Positions 27,315-42,400 are shown, numbered from the stretch's first letter. The stretch: DNA of 64,000 bases from Udeniomyces pyricola (GCA_039545295.1 BCIK01000015.1:434001-498000); one strand, 5' to 3'. Numbers and translations are program-made. The notes: generated by a model from the letters alone, not told the origin.

Positions 27315-29194
27315 TTATTCGAACCTCGCCGAAAGGATGTATCTAAAAAGAACCACCATAAACAGACACAAAACAAGGGAAACAGGCAGTTAGTGTGAGA
27401 GGGAAAGTGAACAGTACAAGAGGCGGTGGTGGACCGGGTGGAGTGTGATATCGGTTGTAGTGCATAGAAGACAAGAGGAATGGATTGGACGAACCCTTTG
27501 TCGACAACGACACCTCGGGATTTATGAAGGATCGTGTACTGTTCAGCCAATACAACGAGAGTCAGGCAAGGGGAAATCGATTCAAGAAGAAGAAGACAAC
27601 AAGCGGTCTCAGGAGTTGATACCCGTCGCGAAACCTTCTTGACAAGCATGGGTTTCTATCCAGTATGGAGACCAGACTGACCTTGAGCAGCCAGTTGAGT
27701 TTTGGCGTCGAGGTAGGGAGGGAGAGTATCGAGACGTAAGGCTCAAGGAGGCTTGCAAGGGTCGAATTGGTGATGGGATCTTGTGGTCATCCAAGCAAAT
27801 GATACGTATAAGGAAGATAAGTCATGCACGGCATGCAAGTATTGCGTGTCAGAGAAAGGAATCCGGGGCAAATAAAGCGAACGAAGCCTCTGACGTCAAA
27901 GGTCCCTTCCCCCCTTTCCTCCCTGTCCATTCCTTCCTCGGTATGCTACACGTTCATAACCTTAACTGGTACGCCACTCACCGGCCGGATCATCACTGCT
28001 CAGCAGCGAAACATCGTTTTCTCGTGCATAGTTGCTGAGTTGCTGAGGGATATGGCAGCAATCCTGGAGGGTCAACTGGTTGATCTGCGGCAGGCGAATG
28101 GGGGAGGCCGACGAGGTTGACTTGGCAAGGGTCGAGAGGAAGTGACGAAGGAGGGGCTCAGAAAATGAGGTCAGGCCTAGAGTCGACGAGGAAAGAGCCG
28201 TGATAGAAGATAGGTCCTGAAAGGGAAAGAAGAAGAAGAAAGGGAGAATCGAAAGAAGGAAGACATAGAACAGAGGAGGGAGATAAGAAAGGCAAGGCAG
28301 AAGAAGTAAGCTCTCGATTCTTTTATCAATCGTTCTCATCGATCGTCTTCGGAGCTCATTTCTCTCTTCACATCGCACAAGGATTCCCAGCACAAGAACA
28401 GGACCAAACCAGATAGAGACCGAGAGGAGAGGGAATATGCTTCTCACCGTCCACTCCTTGGCGAGAGTCTCGAGCACGTCAGCCGACACGCCTTCATGCA
28501 GCCTCTTGAACGCCTCTTCCTCTTCCTTCTTCTCCCTCATCGCCTCATCCCGACCCGCCAGCTTTAGACTACCGCATCCAGGCTTCGTCGCGGCACCTTC
28601 TTCTTCACCATCGACGGGAGGCGACGGAAGTTTCTCCGTAGCGCTGTCACGCTCGGTCGTCTTCGGCGTCGTCGGTGACAAAGTGGAGGTTCGCTTCGAC
28701 CCGAACGAGTAATCCGTCTCTTCTCCCGCATATTGGATCTCTGGCCAGCTGACGACAAACGTATCGGGCTGGACGTCATGACGAACGAGCGTCTTGAGTC
28801 GGGCGAGGGCATCGAGCACGAGGGGTTCCAACGATCGTGGGGTGGCAGACGAAGCAAAGCAAGTAGGGAGGAAGAGCTTAGTGCTCAAGTCGAAATTGGC
28901 GCGGGGTTCCTTGGTGAGATCGGCTATGGACGTATCGAGGGTGAGATGGGACGGTTCTGGCACGACGATGGTGGATGAATCAGAGTGAGAAGGGTGGTCG
29001 TCGCTGGGGTTGGTGCCGTTGAGGGATTGATGAGTGAAGGAAGGATCGGTAGGCGTTGCGGGGGGTGTTGGCGGGGCGAGAAAGGCGCGAAGGGCGTGGG
29101 TGAGGGCGGCTTGGGCCTGGGACTGTGATTTGGGAGGGAACGGGGTGGTTTGATGCGTCGAGGGCGCGTAGAGAATGAGGTCTTGGGTTGACAT
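27315..29194 (-). CDS. Glutamate-cysteine ligase regulatory (modifier) subunit
   Basis: Regulatory partner of glutamate-cysteine ligase, the first enzyme of glutathione synthesis in the cytosol; the family has an aldo-keto reductase fold. Exons 28448-29194, 27982-28216, 27682-27779, 27495-27538 and 27315-27342 close to 1,152 nt, 383 residues. Family marks are LVLDALARLKTLVRHDVQPD before FVVSWPEI, the strand-loop LPQINQLTLQDCCHIPQQLS, then ARENDVSLLSSDDP, and the C-terminal YTILHKSRGVVVDKGYILSA. An acidic/Ser insert (about 160-230) is extra. The last coding exon is only 28 nt and the intron before it uses a GTTCGT donor. Identity rests on the C-terminal half and is strong. Confidence 0.85.
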
Positions 29195-30167
29195 GTTTTC
29201 GTGAGATGGGACGTGCTGAGTAATGGGGATGAGGGGTGGTTTGAGGGTTAGGAGGACTGCTATATAGATGACTAAACTCCAAACAGGACGGAAACGAAAC
29301 AAGGCAAAAAACGATTGACGACGTCGAGGGAGGCGTGATTAATGATTTGCGTTTCGCCCTTCCCCGAACGGCCGATTTCGACTGCTCTTGCTTGCTCAGC
29401 TTGCTTGAGCTTGCTGACCAACAAATCACGGCACACCGCGGCGACAGAGCGACACAACCACGCTCCTCTCGAGAATCGCGTGCGAATACGTCATCCTTTT
29501 ATCGTCTACGCCCACTCACTGCCATCCATTCATCGGGGCCTTGATGAATTGATCGGCCAACTTGATCATTGTTCATTCCAGCATCAAAGTCTTTGTATCC
29601 ATTCATTCGACTCATATGGTGACCGTCACTTTCTTTCACCCGTATCACCCATATCGATCAGTGAGTCGGAGCAGAAGCAAGGAACCCACCCGCCCAGACT
29701 ACAAAGTCGGAATCAAGAAAGTACGACGCGCGCACCACGCGACGCGTCGGCCTGCATGAGTCCTACGCCGTTGATAAAGAGACATCAATGAATTGAGCAT
29801 TTGCATGAATTGACTATGCATATACATATATCTCATCATGCCACACCAGCCCTGTGCGTACGTATGGGATCCCATCCGCACCAGGCGACAAGAACCCCAT
29901 GGCATCAACGAGCCCAAACCAGACTGAACAAACAAGCGAAAGAGAGGAAAGTCAAAGGAAAGAAAGTCAAAGGCAAATCAAGGCCAAATTAAATGTCCAT
30001 CATGGTGGCATTGCAGATGACAGCTTGATGTGTAGCTGCAGTGGTTGATCGAGGACCGAGGTGTCATGTCCTACGTTTACGTATCAGACGTGACCAATGA
30101 GGCATCTGATACATATCTTGCTTGTTAAATCAACGTGTGATGCAGGAATATGAACGTATGCGGCTAG
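29195..30167. promoter_or_regulatory. GCL regulatory subunit promoter region
   Basis: This is 970 bases with no supported gene. It includes a short direct repeat of GAAAGTCAAAGG near 29947-29972 and an AT-rich stretch near 29815-29835. Confidence 0.35.
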
Positions 30168-31915
30168 CTAGTAGTAGTGGACATTGGGTGAGTACCATCC
30201 GCAACTACCGAGCAAAGCATTGACCTGATCGACACCGTTCCCACATCCAGACGAGAGAAAGCGGAAGAATCACAGTAGACAACAAACAAGGGGTATATCA
30301 TGCACCAAAGCGATGATCGAACGGACGCAGACAAATCGTCAGTCCAGCTAATACAGTTATCGGTTTCCAACTCCTCCTTCGGAATCTTTTCTTTCCCACA
30401 TCCACTGCTGCTGCCTACAAATTCAAGGGAACTAACCTCGATTGGGACGTCCACAAACGTGCCGTCTTCTCTTCCGTTGAAATACCCATACCTCCCTCTT
30501 TTCTCCATCTTCCTCTCCCTCCCAACGACCCCAGACGCTCCGTCGTGCGTCGGGAAGACGAGGGCGTACGTTGAGGCAAGCGAAGCAGAGGGATCGAGGA
30601 GGAGGTATCCAGCCGCTTGGAGGTAAGTGATAACGGACGTTCGGTCGTAAGTCCAGAGACCGGTGACGGGGTGGTAGTAGCCAATCTCGTACCAGGATGG
30701 TCGAACCCTGAGTGGGATAGTGGGAAAGACGGGAGTTGGGCAAGTGAATGTGAGGGTAGAGAAGAGGCGGGAAGGGCGGGGGGGNGGGGGATGGAAAGCA
30801 GTCGAGCGAGAGAAGAAGGAGGGGAGAACAAAATAAGGATGTGATCAGATGGATTTCATTGGACCCTGATGGTCCCTCTACGAGACACAAAGCATTAAAC
30901 GACCAAAACCGATTTCTCACCAGTTGGGAGGGGGTTTCCAATGGAACCCTGCAGACATCGACGACGACGCATGCACAGCATCATCGTTCCCAGCCGAAAC
31001 GCCAAGGAGGTTTCCTAGGCCCAGTGAGGTTGATCCAGCTGAGGTGGCCGTGAGATCGAGTCCTAGTAGAGGCTCAGGCGTGCGGTAGAAGAGGGTAGGA
31101 TGGAGGGTGGAGAGTGAGTTTGCGGTTTTGGCGTTGCTTATTTTGGGGACGTAGTGGTAGTCGTGATGGACAGCAAGGGGAGTGGAGAGATCGAGGTGCG
31201 AGGTATATGTGGAGGACAGCGCGAGAGAACGAGGGTTCAGGGATGGTTCTTGGGGTACTATCGGCGAAGGAGAACGGGATCTTAGGGGAGATGGGTTGGT
31301 ATGGGGATGGACGGAGGACTGATCGAAAAATAGGGCAGAAAGGAGCTGATTCGTTTGGCAAATCCACGTGGGCATGGGGAGGCACTACGTCAGTGTACAC
31401 GCATTGGGAACGACAACTCAGAATGGATACAAAAGATAGAAAAAAGGAGGAGGAGAGGAGGGGGTGGGGGGAGGGGAAAGTAAGCCGGGAAAAGGAGATG
31501 AGAATATATAGAAGATGAAAACGAACTGAGCTTGATCCCATGCCAGATCCTTGCACGAGATGGCCGACGTTGAGAACGTCAGCACCTTGATTCGAAGTTC
31601 CGAAGACACTCGAGAGGATCTAGACCCCAGTAGCATCACCACCAAGTAAGCGATGAAGGAAAAATGATATAGAACAACGAGAAAAAAGATGGAGAGATGT
31701 CAGCCTACGGAGATGACCAACAGACACCGATTGATGGCACAATCATGCATCATGTCTGACACTTAGGGATGCGGCATACGTAGTTCACTCACGTTTCGAT
31801 AGCTAGATGACTTTGAGGATGGGGGAGGCGTTCCCAAGGTGAGGGGAACCGGAGCGGCCAAGGTGGATGTACAGGAGGCGAGGCAGAGGACAACAGTCGT
31901 CAGGCTGGCGTGCAT
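30168..31915 (-). CDS. Predicted secreted protein of unknown family
   Basis: Exons 31793-31915, 31527-31619, 30921-31384, 30437-30707 and 30168-30224 join in phase to 1,008 nt, 335 residues. It starts with a classical signal peptide (MHASLTTVVLCLASCTSTLA, cleavage likely soon after Ala). The middle is Ser/Pro/Leu-rich (LHPTLFYRTPEPLLGLDLTA). The C-terminal part is aromatic-rich and looks folded: RPSWYEIGYYHPVTGLWTYD, then TSVITYLQAAGYLLLDPS and RYGYFNGREDGTFVDVPIE, ending GSCGWYSPNVHYY. I do not recognise the fold; a cell-wall or extracellular role is inferred from the signal peptide. The last intron could hide one more exon. The N at 30785 lies in an intron. Confidence 0.65.
30776..30790 (+). 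repeat. G-rich tract with an ambiguous base
   Basis: G run with N at 30785, inside the third intron of the secreted-protein gene. Confidence 0.8.
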
Positions 31916-32788
31916 GTTGAGTCGATTTCGGCGCGATCTAATGACTGGAAAGGTGGAGGCAAAGTAAGGGAAGGTTGGTAGTTGAGATGACTAGAGGACT
32001 GGAAGGTTGCAAAAGAATGTGGGTGTTGTATATGATGATGATGGAGTTTGTCAGCCGTAGGACAGTCGTAGGGAACGGTAGGATGGATATGAATGGACGA
32101 GGAGGAAGGAAAGAGATGAAAACATCGCATTGGGATCAACACGATAGACCGTTTTGTCGTGAGATTCCAATTCGGACTGAGCGACAAAAAGGAGAGCTGA
32201 CCAAAGTTGAAGAAGGGATATTGATTAACTATATAGCAGCCGCAGCATCGAGTCATGACAGCAACAGCGACGACGACAACATCAGGGGTAATGAATGACA
32301 CCGCCGAAATGACCGACGCGATCAACAGGGGAGGGCAAGTCGATGATAAGGGTTTTGAGCGGAAAGATAGGATTCTAAGCGCATGCGCGAGGAACGCGGA
32401 TGTCAGTTACATTGAGGGGTGCGTTTCCGATCTCGCAATCTCCCGCATACAAGCACCTAAGTGAGGATTTCATAGTGAAGGTGATGGATGAGTGAGTAGG
32501 CTGGGTAGTACGAAGTCGGGGCAACCAGTACTTCCGTTTCTCGCCCATATATGTGTCATCTTTTTCGCTACGCTCTGTAGGGGATGCGACGATCAGGCGA
32601 TGAGAGCTGCTTGGAAACGAACATGTGGTGAGCCCATTACGTTTCAGAAGCAGAAAAGAAAGTCAAAACGACGATGTCGCACGGTTTAAACCAGCATAAG
32701 ATACAACTCAACACAGATCCAAACGGTCAATCCCCCTCCCAGCCCTCCGCCTTCTCTTTGCCTTGCTTGTCGTTTAGATCTTGATCAA
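31916..32788. promoter_or_regulatory. Promoter region of the secreted protein
   Basis: This is 870 bases without a supported gene; short open frames on both strands show no coding bias. Confidence 0.35.
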
Positions 32789-35382
32789 CTAATCGGCCTT
32801 CTTCTGATCCTCGGCACCTTCAGCCGCCTTCTCGGCCGCCCTCAACGCATCGAGGAACCACTTATCCAACGTCTCCGTATCCTCCAACCCCACACTCACC
32901 CTCACCAAATTCTTATTGACACCACACGACCCGGCCCATTCGAGCTCCTGGTAATGCGCGAGAAGCGTGTACGGACACGCCAACGTAAAGTTAGTCCCCA
33001 ACGACGGTCCCTTTGCGCAAGCGAGGGTATCGAAGAACGCTTTCGAACTCGCGTCGTTGGTGAAAGTCAAGGAGAACAACCCTCCGAAGCGACCGCTTTC
33101 GTCCGAAGGAGGTCGAGTCGTCGAAGGGAACGTCGCTGTCGTCAGAGGAGATCGTCGACATTGAAGGTAGTTTTCGGGCGTCGAGTACTTTGGGTAGTAG
33201 ACCTCTTTGATCACGGGGTTGGAAGCTCGGTTCGGGTTAGGTGAGAGAGAGAGCGTGGAGTGGGTATGGAGGAGATCACAGAGATGTTCGGCGTTGGAGT
33301 TGATCGCCTCGATTCGGGGCATGAAGTCACGAGAGTTGCGCTCCATGAAAATGGCATCTTCGGGGTAGTAGTTGTCCTCATATTGGGACGACAGAGTATC
33401 GCGGAGAAGGTTGTAGTTAGGGCCAGAGGGGTTGAGGACGAGACTGCGAGAAAGGTTGTGTATGAGATCAATGCAAACATAGCATGTCAACGTCCGTTCG
33501 GGACTCTGAGCGTTTCCATGTTCAACCCTCCATCTGTTCGGATCAGAAGAAGCTAAAAAAAAAAACTGACCTTCCACCCATGACATTGACTTCACCGCTA
33601 AACACCTTGGACAAACTACTGACAACCATGTCCGCCCATTCCAACACTTCCACATTGACAAAGTTTCCAATCGTCTCATCGACGACGACAAAGAACCCAT
33701 ACTCGTTTGCAAGCTTTCGGATGGCGACAAGGTCGGGACTTCGGAGCAGGGGGTTCGTCGGGTATTCACAGAAAAGGGCAAGGATCGGATGCGGGTCCGA
33801 GGGCGTTCGAGACGAAGCGAGGAGTTCGGTGAGGGAGGTGAGATCGGCGGTCGAGCCTTGGCCATAAAAGTGGCAGCCCGGACCCCATTTCTCGAGAACC
33901 TTCAGGGTGTCAGCGTAAGGGAAGCTGGATCAGCAAGCAGGAGGGAATCAAGAGATTGGCGGAGTCAGCTTTTCATTCCTCGCGCACATCACCATCTCCC
34001 AAGTGTCATGCTTGACGTACCCATAACAAACGCTCTTCCTCTCTGCGCCTTTTCTCGCGCCGAGACACGCCTGATGGGCGTGGAAGATGGCCGCCATACC
34101 GGTCGGGTAGAGCCAGACGTCTTTTTCCTCAACCCGACCTTTCAACCGAGCAACTTGGTCGTCAGCTTCATCGACAAGCACACCTGCGATTCGACGCTTG
34201 AGGGCGGTCTTCGCCAGAGCCGCCGCGGCCAGAGGCAAGTTTCGACCGTATCGCTGCTCGACGTAGAGGGCATGGTCGGCGTCTTCGTCGTCAATACCAC
34301 TGCGCTTCGAGCCAGTAGAAATTGATGGCGTGGGCTGTGAGATGGAAGAGCTCGAGGAGGTGGTGGTCATCGAAGCGGAAGGAGTTCGAGCATAGTGGGA
34401 ATTGCGTGAGTAATGCGAGTTTTTGGAGTATGATGCTCGGTTGGAGAATGTAGGTGTACGGGCAGTGACAGGAGCGGGAGTGGTGGAAGTCATGTGGCCA
34501 AGGCTGTTGGAGCTGGTATCAATACCTCCGTTGGTAGTTGACGAGCTGGAAACTGAAGCTGGGAGGGTCGTAGCAAGCTGATCGATCTCCGCATTTTCCT
34601 TGCTATGCTTCTTCTCGTCATCTTCCTTTGATCCCTCAGCTCCGAGGACACTCTCTCCGAGAAAAAGCAAACACTTCTCGGCCCGACGGGAACTGATGCC
34701 ATCGCCTGTATGCTGCCAGAAGCTCTTGGCAAGCGGCCAGTTCTCCTTTGGGAAGAGCACGATTTGGACAACGAGACTACGCTCCTCTGTGTCAATGGTC
34801 GAGTCTGCAGTCGCAGCAGATGAGGTTACAGAATCGCCGGGGTTGATGATGAATTCGACGATTCGAGTAGGGATGGGAGGCGAGGTGTGCGCTTGGAGAT
34901 AGGATCGGCATGTTCGCGCAGTTTTAGGGGAGGGGAGAAGGATGCAAAGCTCGTTTGGGAGGGCAAATTTCTTGAGGCACAGGGTTGCGAGCTGTCAACA
35001 GAAGGAGAAGGGGTAAATAAGTGGCCAAAAACTTTAACGGTGCACCGATGACTGGGCACGCAAGGCGATGGAGCGATATATTCGGGACATAAGCCGAAAG
35101 ACGACATCGGGATGTATGCGGACTCCCCCTTCCCCCAACCATCCCCGTCATCTGACTCTACTCTAATTTTCGGGTGGCACGACAGCTGACCTTTTGGATG
35201 CTTCGATGAATAAAGAATCGTGGGTAGCCCGTTTGCATACAGGCGACAATCCAAGGCTCGCCCTCCTCGTACGCGACAACGTCGGTCCAGGTCGGAAGCG
35301 AGACCGAGATTGCGTGCGGGAGCTCGCTCGGAATGGATTGGCCGACGGGAATTTGGGTTCGTTGGGCTGTGATTGAAGGCAT
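32789..35382 (-). CDS. Cystathionine gamma-synthase
   Basis: PLP enzyme that makes cystathionine from cysteine and an activated homoserine, in the transsulfuration route towards methionine; the closest type is fungal STR2/met-7. Exons 35191-35382, 34021-34991, 33571-33924 and 32789-33443 give 2,172 nt, 723 residues. The N-terminus has the fungal [20 protein letters not shown] block and GYPRFFIH. The catalytic core holds [46 protein letters not shown] with the PLP-contacting Asp, and Lys494 in [10 protein letters not shown] as the expected Schiff-base lysine. A Ser/Thr-rich insert of roughly 100 residues (about 200-300) makes it longer than the yeast enzyme. The donor at 34020 (GTACGT) restores the conserved CYGFPY junction. 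Confidence 0.93.
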
Positions 35383-36709
35383 GGCGAACGAAGCAAGGTA
35401 AGAGAATAGAGACGTCGACCGGGGTGGATGAACAGTGGGGCAGTTGCTATCGGACTGGAAATGAGAAAAGGTTGGAGTGGGGTCGTGTATACGCCGGACG
35501 AAAGAAGAGAGAGAATGGTGGCGAGCGAACTGGGTCAGTTGGGTTTATGCGACGAAGGGTTTGGATGGTGAAACCTCAGACGATAGCTCATACAGCTGGG
35601 CGACTGGACGGGCTGAAGTGATGAATCTCAAATACCAACCTCGACTGGAAGATATCAGGCGGTCGAGGTAAGGGACGGGCGAGATGCTATTGCTGGGATG
35701 GGACAAAGATGGAGGATCGGATCAAATGCCCATGATGAAGTCGAGCGAATTCCAAATCACCTTTGCGAGTTGACGACGAGTCACGACGACAATCGATTCG
35801 ACGTGACTCGACAGTTCTTTGCGATCTTTTCCTGTTCTTTTTCCCTGGGAAGGCAAACCTCCGGTGGGCATAGCACTACTGAGGAATCGAGATCTTACTG
35901 CAAAGCAAAAGCAGACAGTCCCTTAAAATACTCTCAAAGCAAACCGTGAGTGGGATCGGCAACGGCATATCGCGCTATTCAGATGTCGACGGCCCAAAGT
36001 TGATCGAGGTAGCTGATAAGACCGTGCCTGCACAAACTCAACGAGACGTAAAGCTGGAAGATGGAGCTCAGAAAGTTTAGGGGGAATATATGGTGAGCCC
36101 GGGGGGAAAGAGACAACCGAATGCGATGAGGGTCATCGTTGATGAGCGTGCTTAAAAGTATACAGAAGCACTCCTGCAATATATATATATATACATTTTT
36201 ATATGATAGTCGAAAGAAGGATCCTCATCGAAGGCCACTGCAGTCGAAACCGGTGGGCTCTCTCGAGCTCTCACACAAGCCAGTCGCAAGGTCTCTGTCC
36301 CTCCACCCGTTTCCCTCTCGCTCCCTCTCTCCCTCGACCACCGTCTCCTCCTCCCTCTCTCCCTCGACCACCGTCTCCTCCTCCCTCTCTCCGCCGCCCG
36401 CTCTCACTCTCGTTTGTCCCGCGCCCTATTCTCTCCCCCTGTCCCTGTCCCCTGCTATCCTTCGCCCCTGGCCTCCTTCTGTTACCCGCCGATGTCGTCA
36501 CAGTCGGTGCCGTCGACGCTGACCCTCCGCCCCTCTTCCTCCCTTCCCCTTTGCTTGGTCGTCTGTCTGTCCTACACTCTCCCTTCCCAAACTCGCTGGC
36601 CGCCCTTTGTCCCCTCCCTCCATCGCCACCGTCCTTCGCCTCTCGCTCTCCCTCATCTCGCGCCATCGATTACCGCCATTCCCTTGACAGCTTTCGGGAA
36701 ATATTCATT
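35383..36709. promoter_or_regulatory. Divergent promoter region, cystathionine gamma-synthase and UBC4
   Basis: About 1.3 kb shared by two diverging genes. The UBC4 side (36290-36640) is nearly pure C/T on the plus strand and contains a tandem repeat. No gene supported; frames here come from the low complexity. Confidence 0.45.
36331..36390 (+). repeat. Tandem duplication of a 30-bp C/T-rich unit
   Basis: Two identical 30-bp copies starting CCCTCGACCACCGTCTCC, preceded by a partial copy, in the leader or promoter of the UBC4 gene. Confidence 0.9.
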
Positions 36710-38418
<1,709 letters not shown>

Positions 38419-39442
38419 CACGAGGTGTCGCATGGGCGTGTTTGTGTTTGATTGGGGGGCCAAAGCCGGTGGAAAGCTAGCTTGAGGGAGAAAGATTGTT
38501 GGCAAGATGAAGAGGAGGAGAGGTGTTGTGGAAGATGGATAGGAGGATGGGATGAGCTATGTAGCTCGTTTCCGTTTCCGTTGTCCTTGATTCCATGCTG
38601 ATCCGCTTGTGTTTATCGAACTACGACCGTGTCGGATTTGTGTGAAAATGACGGAGGAGAAGCAGTTGCTATCAAGGTGATGGAGACATCCGTGAATCAA
38701 TGAGTAGATGCATTTCGCCGCATGGGGATGTATGGTTTGGGAAGCGCCACCGGCCGACGTGTAACAACTAGTGTTACCGCGACGTACATGCATGCCTAGT
38801 TATCAATTGTTCGAAGTCCAGTTCATATTTCATAAGCGTTCATCAGACGATTCAACAACCATCAACCATTGGTTCTATGGCCATCGCGCCGCACACGCCT
38901 CGCCTCGCCTTTTTAACGGTCATAGAACGTCGAACAATGGTGCATGATGGATGACCCGCGTGATGCATGGTCGATTGTGTAGGTCACCGTGCACCGTACG
39001 AACTACGAACCTGCCTGTCATCAAAGTCATCATCAACGTTGTCGTGGGGATCTACTCCGTCAGATACAGTAAATATGGGGGAGGTGACAAGTTGAATGTA
39101 AATTGGTCCGAAAATCAATGGGACAAATGAATCTGGCCTGCACATTGAACCACCCCCCCGCTGAACCCCCCGCTACCCCTCGTCTGACGAGATGGGCCGA
39201 TCGCTGTCGTGAGAGATCTGATATGTATAGATGAAAATCAGGTCTGCGATGAACTTTGCCTTTAACCATCTGGCCGTGCGACGAAGAAAAGACATACGCA
39301 CGACGCACACGTCTAGCTATACTGCAATCCCCCCAGACGACTCGGAGTTATAATCAAGTGCTCTCTGCTGTCCAGGCTGTCCCGATCAGCTTGTTGCTTC
39401 AATCCCCTCGTTGGATTCACCCGTCGTTGATTTCATGGCTGG
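38419..39442. promoter_or_regulatory. Intergenic region before the bHLH gene
   Basis: About 1 kb. I see no gene; frames are short and the sequence has no strong repeat. It should contain the UBC4 terminator and the bHLH promoter, and possibly an unseen 5' leader exon. Confidence 0.35.
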
Positions 39443-42400
39443 ATGTTGGTCTCATCCCCCACTTTCTCCCCCGCTTGGCTCCTGTCTTCTCCACCCTCGG
39501 CCTCTCCCATCCTCCCATACACCAACACTGCCATCGTCTCATCCTCATCTTTCTTCAACACCGCTGCTCGTCTAACGTCCCAAGAGTTTCTCGACATGCC
39601 CCTGAGCGAGTTCATCGCCTCTCCGGCCTCCCATACCGACCGAGACGACCTTGTCGCTCACTTCACTCTTGACGACGGACGGGGAGCAACCGGGACTTCT
39701 CCTCGGCCTTCCTCCGATTGTCTCTCGACTTCACTCGACGACTTTTCACTCGATCCCTCCTCGATGATGCTATCCCAGCCTTCCCATCATACCGATGTGC
39801 ATCATACCCATTCCCGTTCCCATGAGGCGTTTGGGATGTCACCCTCCTCCTCGACGCTTCCAGTCGCCTCGACGTTCTCACCCCTCTCCTTTGACAGCTC
39901 CCTCCTCGCCAACTTTTCGCCAGGCGTTCCAACAGCTCACCTACACAACCAACTCTCTTTCAATCATCGTCCTGATGGAGAAGTCCACAATCACAAGAGC
40001 GGCGATAATCGACATGACGACTTCGGTCTGACGACCGATAGCAACTCGAACGGTCATCGGAACGAGTTTCCTGGATTCGAGGCGCTGCCGGAGCTTGACG
40101 AGGAGATGCAGCATTTCCTCGAGAGCATTCGAGAAAACGTCGCGGAAGGACGCGAATTCATGCCTATCGTGGAATCAGAGGCAAGCCAGGGAAATATAGG
40201 CGGAGGAGGGGAAGACCCTTCAGGCGCACCGGCGACTGCACCGGCCCTTCCTCCCTCCGGTGCCTCACACGAAAATGCCATGGCGGCCCTGTTGGCATCC
40301 CTTAGCAATGGTAAGACCGGTCAAACAGGAGAGTTTTCGCCATGGATAAAAGCAGTACGCTGACCCGGTCTATCCGTTTCTCTCCTCCTATTGTGTTTGC
40401 CAGGCGGGGCACAGTCAGCCTCATCGACGCCGGCCGCGTTCCCCGGGACTTTGTCCGCTAACTCGTTTGGATCGCTGCATCTCGACAGCCAAGCGACGAC
40501 AGCCGTCGCACTTCAACAGCTCCGTGAGATGCAGCAGCTACAACAGTATCAAGCTCAGTTCATCCAGCAGCAGGTAAGAATACACTTGCGTTGATTCTTG
40601 GGCGGCGACGCGTAGAATCGAAATTGATGCCGTTACTTGCTCTGTCCCATGTCTCGTACTGCAGCTTGATCAACTCACGCGAGCTCAACAGGCCGCAGCA
40701 GCCGCTACCTCATCCGCTTCACCCTTCATCGCCTCGCAATCCTCACTTGCTTCGGCTTACGCTCAGCAGCAGCAGCAGGCCTACAGCCAGCCGCTGAGTC
40801 GGGTCCAGTCAAGTTTTGCCGATCACCTCATCCGGGCCGGTCTGCCCACACCTGCACAAAGCTCCGAAATTTTTCCTTCGAGCCATCACGGGGCTGTCAG
40901 CCCAATCTATATGCCTCAGAACGGCGGAGGAGGATACCGAGAGCCGATGGAGTACGACGTCCATGGCAACGTGAGTTCTGCTCTCCTCTTCTCTTGAAGG
41001 CTATCTTGCTTTGATTGTTGGCCTCGTCAGACTGACCTTCTTCTACGCGCTTCCACTCGTATAGCTTCTTCTCACACCCCTCATCTCGCCAGCTATGTCG
41101 GCTAGTTCATGCATGACGACTCCGGCCTCGGCGTTCCAGCCCAACGTGATGAACGCGAACCCGGCCGACTTTTTTTCCCCCTTGACTTCCCCTGCCCTCG
41201 GGCCGATCCATCACCTCAACTCTCACATCCACAGTCAGGAAGCTCCGTCAATGTCTCCACATCTTCTCGCTCAGGGCCAGCACCCGCAATCATCCCAACA
41301 ACGGGATCACTCACACTCAAATCCATCGTCGTATAGCAACAGCCCTAATGAGCATCATCAGCCTGGTTCGCCTGCGGTCCTCGCTAATGGCTCCGGCAAC
41401 GGTAACGGCCGCATCCGAAGCCGAAGCTCGCGTGTAGGTACGTCCTCGGTTGGACCTGAAGCTAGGCCACCTCGCGCTCGTCCGTCGCCTCTGATCAAGC
41501 CGACGATCGGGTCAGGTCGGCGCTCCCAACCAGCTGGTCAGAAGCGAAGCTCGATTCATCAATCACCTCTCATCCCACCCTCGACGGATGATCTCATCTC
41601 GCCAACCGAGCAGCAGCTCACGTCCATGTTCCAGTCGTTTACGCCTTCGGTCGCACCGCCCTTCAACCTTGACGGTTCTCTCAACGGAGTCAATGGCAGC
41701 AACTCGTCCCCTTCGCCCGTCGACCTCGATCGCGTCCAGATGCCACCTCCACCTGTCCCTCAGCGAGGCATGTCGCTCACCAATGAGGCCTCCAGTCTGG
41801 AACCCCAAACACCGGCTACGTTCCTCAACCTCTCCCGAAATGGCTCATCTTCGTCCTCCACGACGTTTTCCTCCATCACGCCGACGTCAGCGACGGCACC
41901 GGTTCAACCGTCCCCTCTTGGTTCGCCTGGCATTGGAATGCCGGCTTCGGCGTCGACCTCTCTTCCATCATCCAAACGAGTTCATGAGAACGCTTCGGCT
42001 GGACCCTCGGAACCCCGGAGCCAGGTTGCGATAGTTGAAGCAGATATGGAGGCCATCGGAGGTCAAGGGGGCGAGGAGGCCGAGTCTTTGATGATGAATG
42101 GTGGTAGGAGGACGTCGGTGTCAAATGGGACGTCTGCTGGTAAGGGTAAAGTCCCGTCGAGTTTGAGCACCACGATCTCACTAACGGCGAAAACTTCGGG
42201 TATGACGAGCAAGCGGTCCCTGCCAAGCTCCATCACAAAAGGTATGTGTCTCTTGGTGGATATGACGGTTATGGAAGTTGATCGAAGATGTCGGGATGAT
42301 TGCTCATGGTATGTGTGTGTTTTCTTTTCTACTTTTTTTTTTTACCTTTATTTATGCTTCCATTAGATACAAACCCCCTTCGTCCTCGTGCAAAAGCTAC

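Noticed and set aside
28980..29457. Extended start of the GCL regulatory subunit at 29302
   Set aside because: The hydrophobic leader from 29302 is unlike the cytosolic family; ATG 29194 (MSTQDLILY) starts directly before conserved sequence.
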